Source: Bacillota bacterium (GTDB lineage Bacteria > Bacillota > Clostridia > Lachnospirales > Lachnospiraceae). Taken from it: a stretch of DNA of 32,975 bases. The position numbers and the translations under genes are program-made. The notes beneath the pieces were generated by a model. That model was given only the letters and a program-made list of their open reading frames with translations, was not told the origin of the DNA and did not search any database. The stretch is taken from assembly GCA_023414985.1 (NCBI GenBank), contig JAEZLY010000250.1:1-32975 (forward strand), in the 5' to 3' direction. The stretch's first letter is position 1. Each line of letters opens with the position of its first letter. This document shows, piece after piece, positions 31,141 through 32,975 of the stretch.

Positions 31141-31623
31141 TTGCTTTATATCATCATTGTACTTATCATTGTCGTGGGTGAATTTAAGATTAAGGATTAT
31201 ATTGAGAGAAACAAGGAGCTTGGAGAACGGGAAGAAATTCTGAATGGTAATATCATAATCCGTAAGCATCATAATGAGGGAGCCTTCCTGAATTTTATGG
31301 GTGAAAAAAAGGAGCTTCTAAAAACCATATCCTGTATCTTCTTAGGATTGGTATCACTCCTTTTCCTCATCCTTCTTCCCCAAAAGGGTAAGAAATTATT
31401 CAAATTGGGTCTGGCCTTTGCCCTCGGCGGAGCAATCAGCAATGTTACTGATCGTCTTCAGAGAGGCTATGTCGTAGACTACTTCAGCTTCAAATGGAAG
31501 AAGCTGAAGAGTATTATTTTTAATCTTGCAGATATGGCAATCTTCCTTGGATCAGCACTGATGTTACTATCTACCCTTTTCTCTGCAATAGGTAAGGGAA
31601 GCATTGATAAAACCGCGGAATAA
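31141..31623 (+). CDS. lspA: Signal peptidase II (LspA)
   Basis: Membrane aspartyl protease that removes lipoprotein signal peptides. The product is 160 aa, with hydrophobic segments at about 1-15, 60-80, 84-100 and 128-148. Family motifs: HHNEGAFLNFMG, GLAFALGGAISNVTDRLQRG, VVDYF and IFNLADMAIFLGSAL; the two catalytic Asp are those in NVTDR and NLADM. It has no flagellar link. The start is TTG 31141, since AAGGAGGAGA (31127-31136) lies right before it; a GTG at 31120 is upstream of that site. Its last 57 bases overlap the 3' end of pyrG on the other strand. Confidence 0.9.
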   Translation: MLYIIIVLIIVVGEFKIKDYIERNKELGEREEILNGNIIIRKHHNEGAFLNFMGEKKELLKTISCIFLGLVSLLFLILLPQKGKKLFKLGLAFALGGAISNVTDRLQRGYVVDYFSFKWKKLKSIIFNLADMAIFLGSALMLLSTLFSAIGKGSIDKTAE

Positions 31624-32975
31624 CGGATGGGGCTTATTCGGCCTGGACTTGAACTCCGGATGTGCCTGAGTTCCAAGGAACCAGGGATGGTTGGTCAGCT
31701 CGATCATCTCGACAATGCGACCATCCGGTGACAGACCGGAGAGCTTCACATCATGCTTTAAGAATTCATTGCGGTAATAATTATTGACTTCATAACGATG
31801 GCGATGTCTCTCATGGATTACCTTCTCACCGTACAGATGGTAAGCCTTACTACTTTCCTCCAGTACGCAGGGGTAGGAGCCAAGCCGTAGGGTTCCGCCG
31901 ATATCCTCGATACCATCCTGCTCCGGCATCAGATGAATGATCGGGTGTGTGGTGGAAGGATCCAGCTCTACACTGTGTGCATCTTCAAAGCCTATGACAT
32001 TTCTGGCGTATTCTACGAGTGCCAGCTGCATGCCAAGACACAGTCCCAGGAATGGGATGTTGTTCTCTCTGGCATAGCGGATGGCATTTATTTTGCCTTC
32101 AATACCACGGTCACCGAAGCCGCCCGGTACGACAATACCACATACGTCTCCAAGCAATTCCTCTACATTATCCTTCGTTACATCCTCAGAAAGAATCCAT
32201 TTGATATTAATTGAGGCATGGTTTGCCACCGCACCGTGCTTCAGTGATTCTACAACGCTGATATAAGCGTCATGCAGCTGTGTATACTTACCAACCAATG
32301 CAATGGTCACTTCTTCTTTCGGATTCTTCAGGGAGTTTACCATCTCTTCCCAATCAGTCAGATCAGGCTTTGGACAGGGCAGATTAAGACAGGAAAGGGT
32401 AACATCGGCAAGATGCTCCTGCTCCAGAGCAAGCGGAGCCTCATATAAATATTCCACATCCAGATTCTGAAGGACATTAGTGCTGGGTACGTTACAGAAG
32501 AGTGCAATCTTATCTTTAATTCCGGTCTCTAAGGGCTGCTCGGTTCTGCATACGATGATATCCGGGCGGATACCCATACCCTGCAGTTCCTTTACGCTGG
32601 CCTGAGTAGGTTTTGTCTTCATTTCTCCGGAAGCTTTCAGATAAGGAATGAGAGTAACATGGATCAGAGCTACATTATGGTCGCCGATGTCCTGGCGGAA
32701 CTGGCGGATTGCCTCAAGGAAGGGCTGACTTTCGATATCTCCGACGGTACCACCCACCTCAATGATGGCGATATGGGTATCGCTGCTTTGATCGTTTCTA
32801 TAAAAACGGCTTTTAATCTCATTTGTGATATGAGGAATAACCTGTACGGTTCCTCCACCGAAATCCCCGCGTCTTTCCTTGGATAATACGGACCAGTAAA
32901 TCTTACCGGTAGTTACATTGGACATCTTATTCAGACTCTCGTCAATGAATCTTTCATAATGTCCTAAATCCAGGT
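31567..32975 (-). CDS. pyrG: CTP synthase, C-terminal part
   Basis: Converts UTP to CTP using ATP and glutamine. About 469 codons are in the window; the gene runs off the right edge, so roughly the first 65-70 residues are missing. The frame is open to the edge (LDLGHYERFIDESLNKMSN), so the ATG at 32925 is internal. The synthase domain shows VQVIPHITNEIK, IIEVGGTVGDIESQPFLEAI and LIPYLKASGEMKTKPTQ. The glutaminase domain has GGFGDRG, the nucleophile segment FLGLCLGMQLALVE and the His-Glu pair in AHPEFKSRP. All key residues look intact. The stop (TAG) is at 31567-31569, so the end lies inside the convergent lspA. A stretch of pyrG beside a CTP-consuming glycan locus is probably coincidence. 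Confidence 0.97.
   Translation of the reverse strand, partial: LDLGHYERFIDESLNKMSNVTTGKIYWSVLSKERRGDFGGGTVQVIPHITNEIKSRFYRNDQSSDTHIAIIEVGGTVGDIESQPFLEAIRQFRQDIGDHNVALIHVTLIPYLKASGEMKTKPTQASVKELQGMGIRPDIIVCRTEQPLETGIKDKIALFCNVPSTNVLQNLDVEYLYEAPLALEQEHLADVTLSCLNLPCPKPDLTDWEEMVNSLKNPKEEVTIALVGKYTQLHDAYISVVESLKHGAVANHASINIKWILSEDVTKDNVEELLGDVCGIVVPGGFGDRGIEGKINAIRYARENNIPFLGLCLGMQLALVEYARNVIGFEDAHSVELDPSTTHPIIHLMPEQDGIEDIGGTLRLGSYPCVLEESSKAYHLYGEKVIHERHRHRYEVNNYYRNEFLKHDVKLSGLSPDGRIVEMIELTNHPWFLGTQAHPEFKSRPNKPHPLFRGFINASLTYCREKGR

Noticed and set aside
1..32975. CRISPR arrays, tRNA or rRNA genes, insertion sequences, phage attachment sites
   Set aside because: No regularly spaced repeats, cloverleaf-type sequence, transposase or integrase motifs were seen on either strand.

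Overview
The window reads as the late-flagellar locus of a motile, anaerobic Gram-positive Clostridia, most like Lachnospiraceae. This is inferred from gene order (flgL-fliW-csrA-flaG-fliD-fliS-flgN/T-hag), strong AGGAGG-type ribosome sites, several TTG starts and moderate-to-low GC. I ran no database search, so the taxon is an inference.

Region 1 (1-5200) holds filament-assembly genes and the FliW/CsrA translational switch for flagellin. Sigma-28-type promoters sit before flaG and hag. The hag leader has a hairpin with GGA in its loop plus a GGA-rich Shine-Dalgarno, the layout expected of a CsrA target. Region 2 (5300-10230) has a small helical protein, a Maf/DUF115 motility-associated glycosyltransferase, and two fused nonulosonate enzymes: NeuA-HAD and NeuB-SAF-cupin.

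Region 3 (10270-26650) is a 16 kb glycan island, increasingly AT-rich to the right. Its first part (10270-15202) encodes a TagF/TarL-like polymerase, a LicD protein, an IspD/TarI-like cytidylyltransferase, a zinc dehydrogenase and a ribulose-phosphate 3-epimerase. Together these suggest synthesis and transfer of a CDP-activated pentitol phosphate. The second part (15205-26645) has glycosyltransferases, an FdtA/FdtB-type amino-sugar pair, a GNAT acyltransferase, an acyl carrier protein, an FkbH-like protein, a VOC protein, two methyltransferases and another GT-B-like protein. It looks like a route to an N-acylated, possibly methylated 3-amino-3,6-dideoxyhexose whose acyl group is carried on a dedicated ACP.

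Region 4 (26650-30974) starts with a terminator and then a third sigma-28-type promoter. It drives a secreted, beta-rich protein of unknown function, a GT2 enzyme with a helical tail, and a protein that fuses the small helical domain to a truncated Maf N-terminal domain. Region 5 (31000-32975) is housekeeping: lspA and, convergent and overlapping it, the 3' part of pyrG.

The most plausible undescribed biology is the combination: a flagellin (or co-regulated surface protein) glycan built from a nonulosonate, a pentitol phosphate and an ACP-derived N-acyl amino sugar, with a sigma-28-controlled secreted protein next to it. The target and the sugar structures are inference. No tRNA, rRNA, CRISPR, transposase or integrase was seen.
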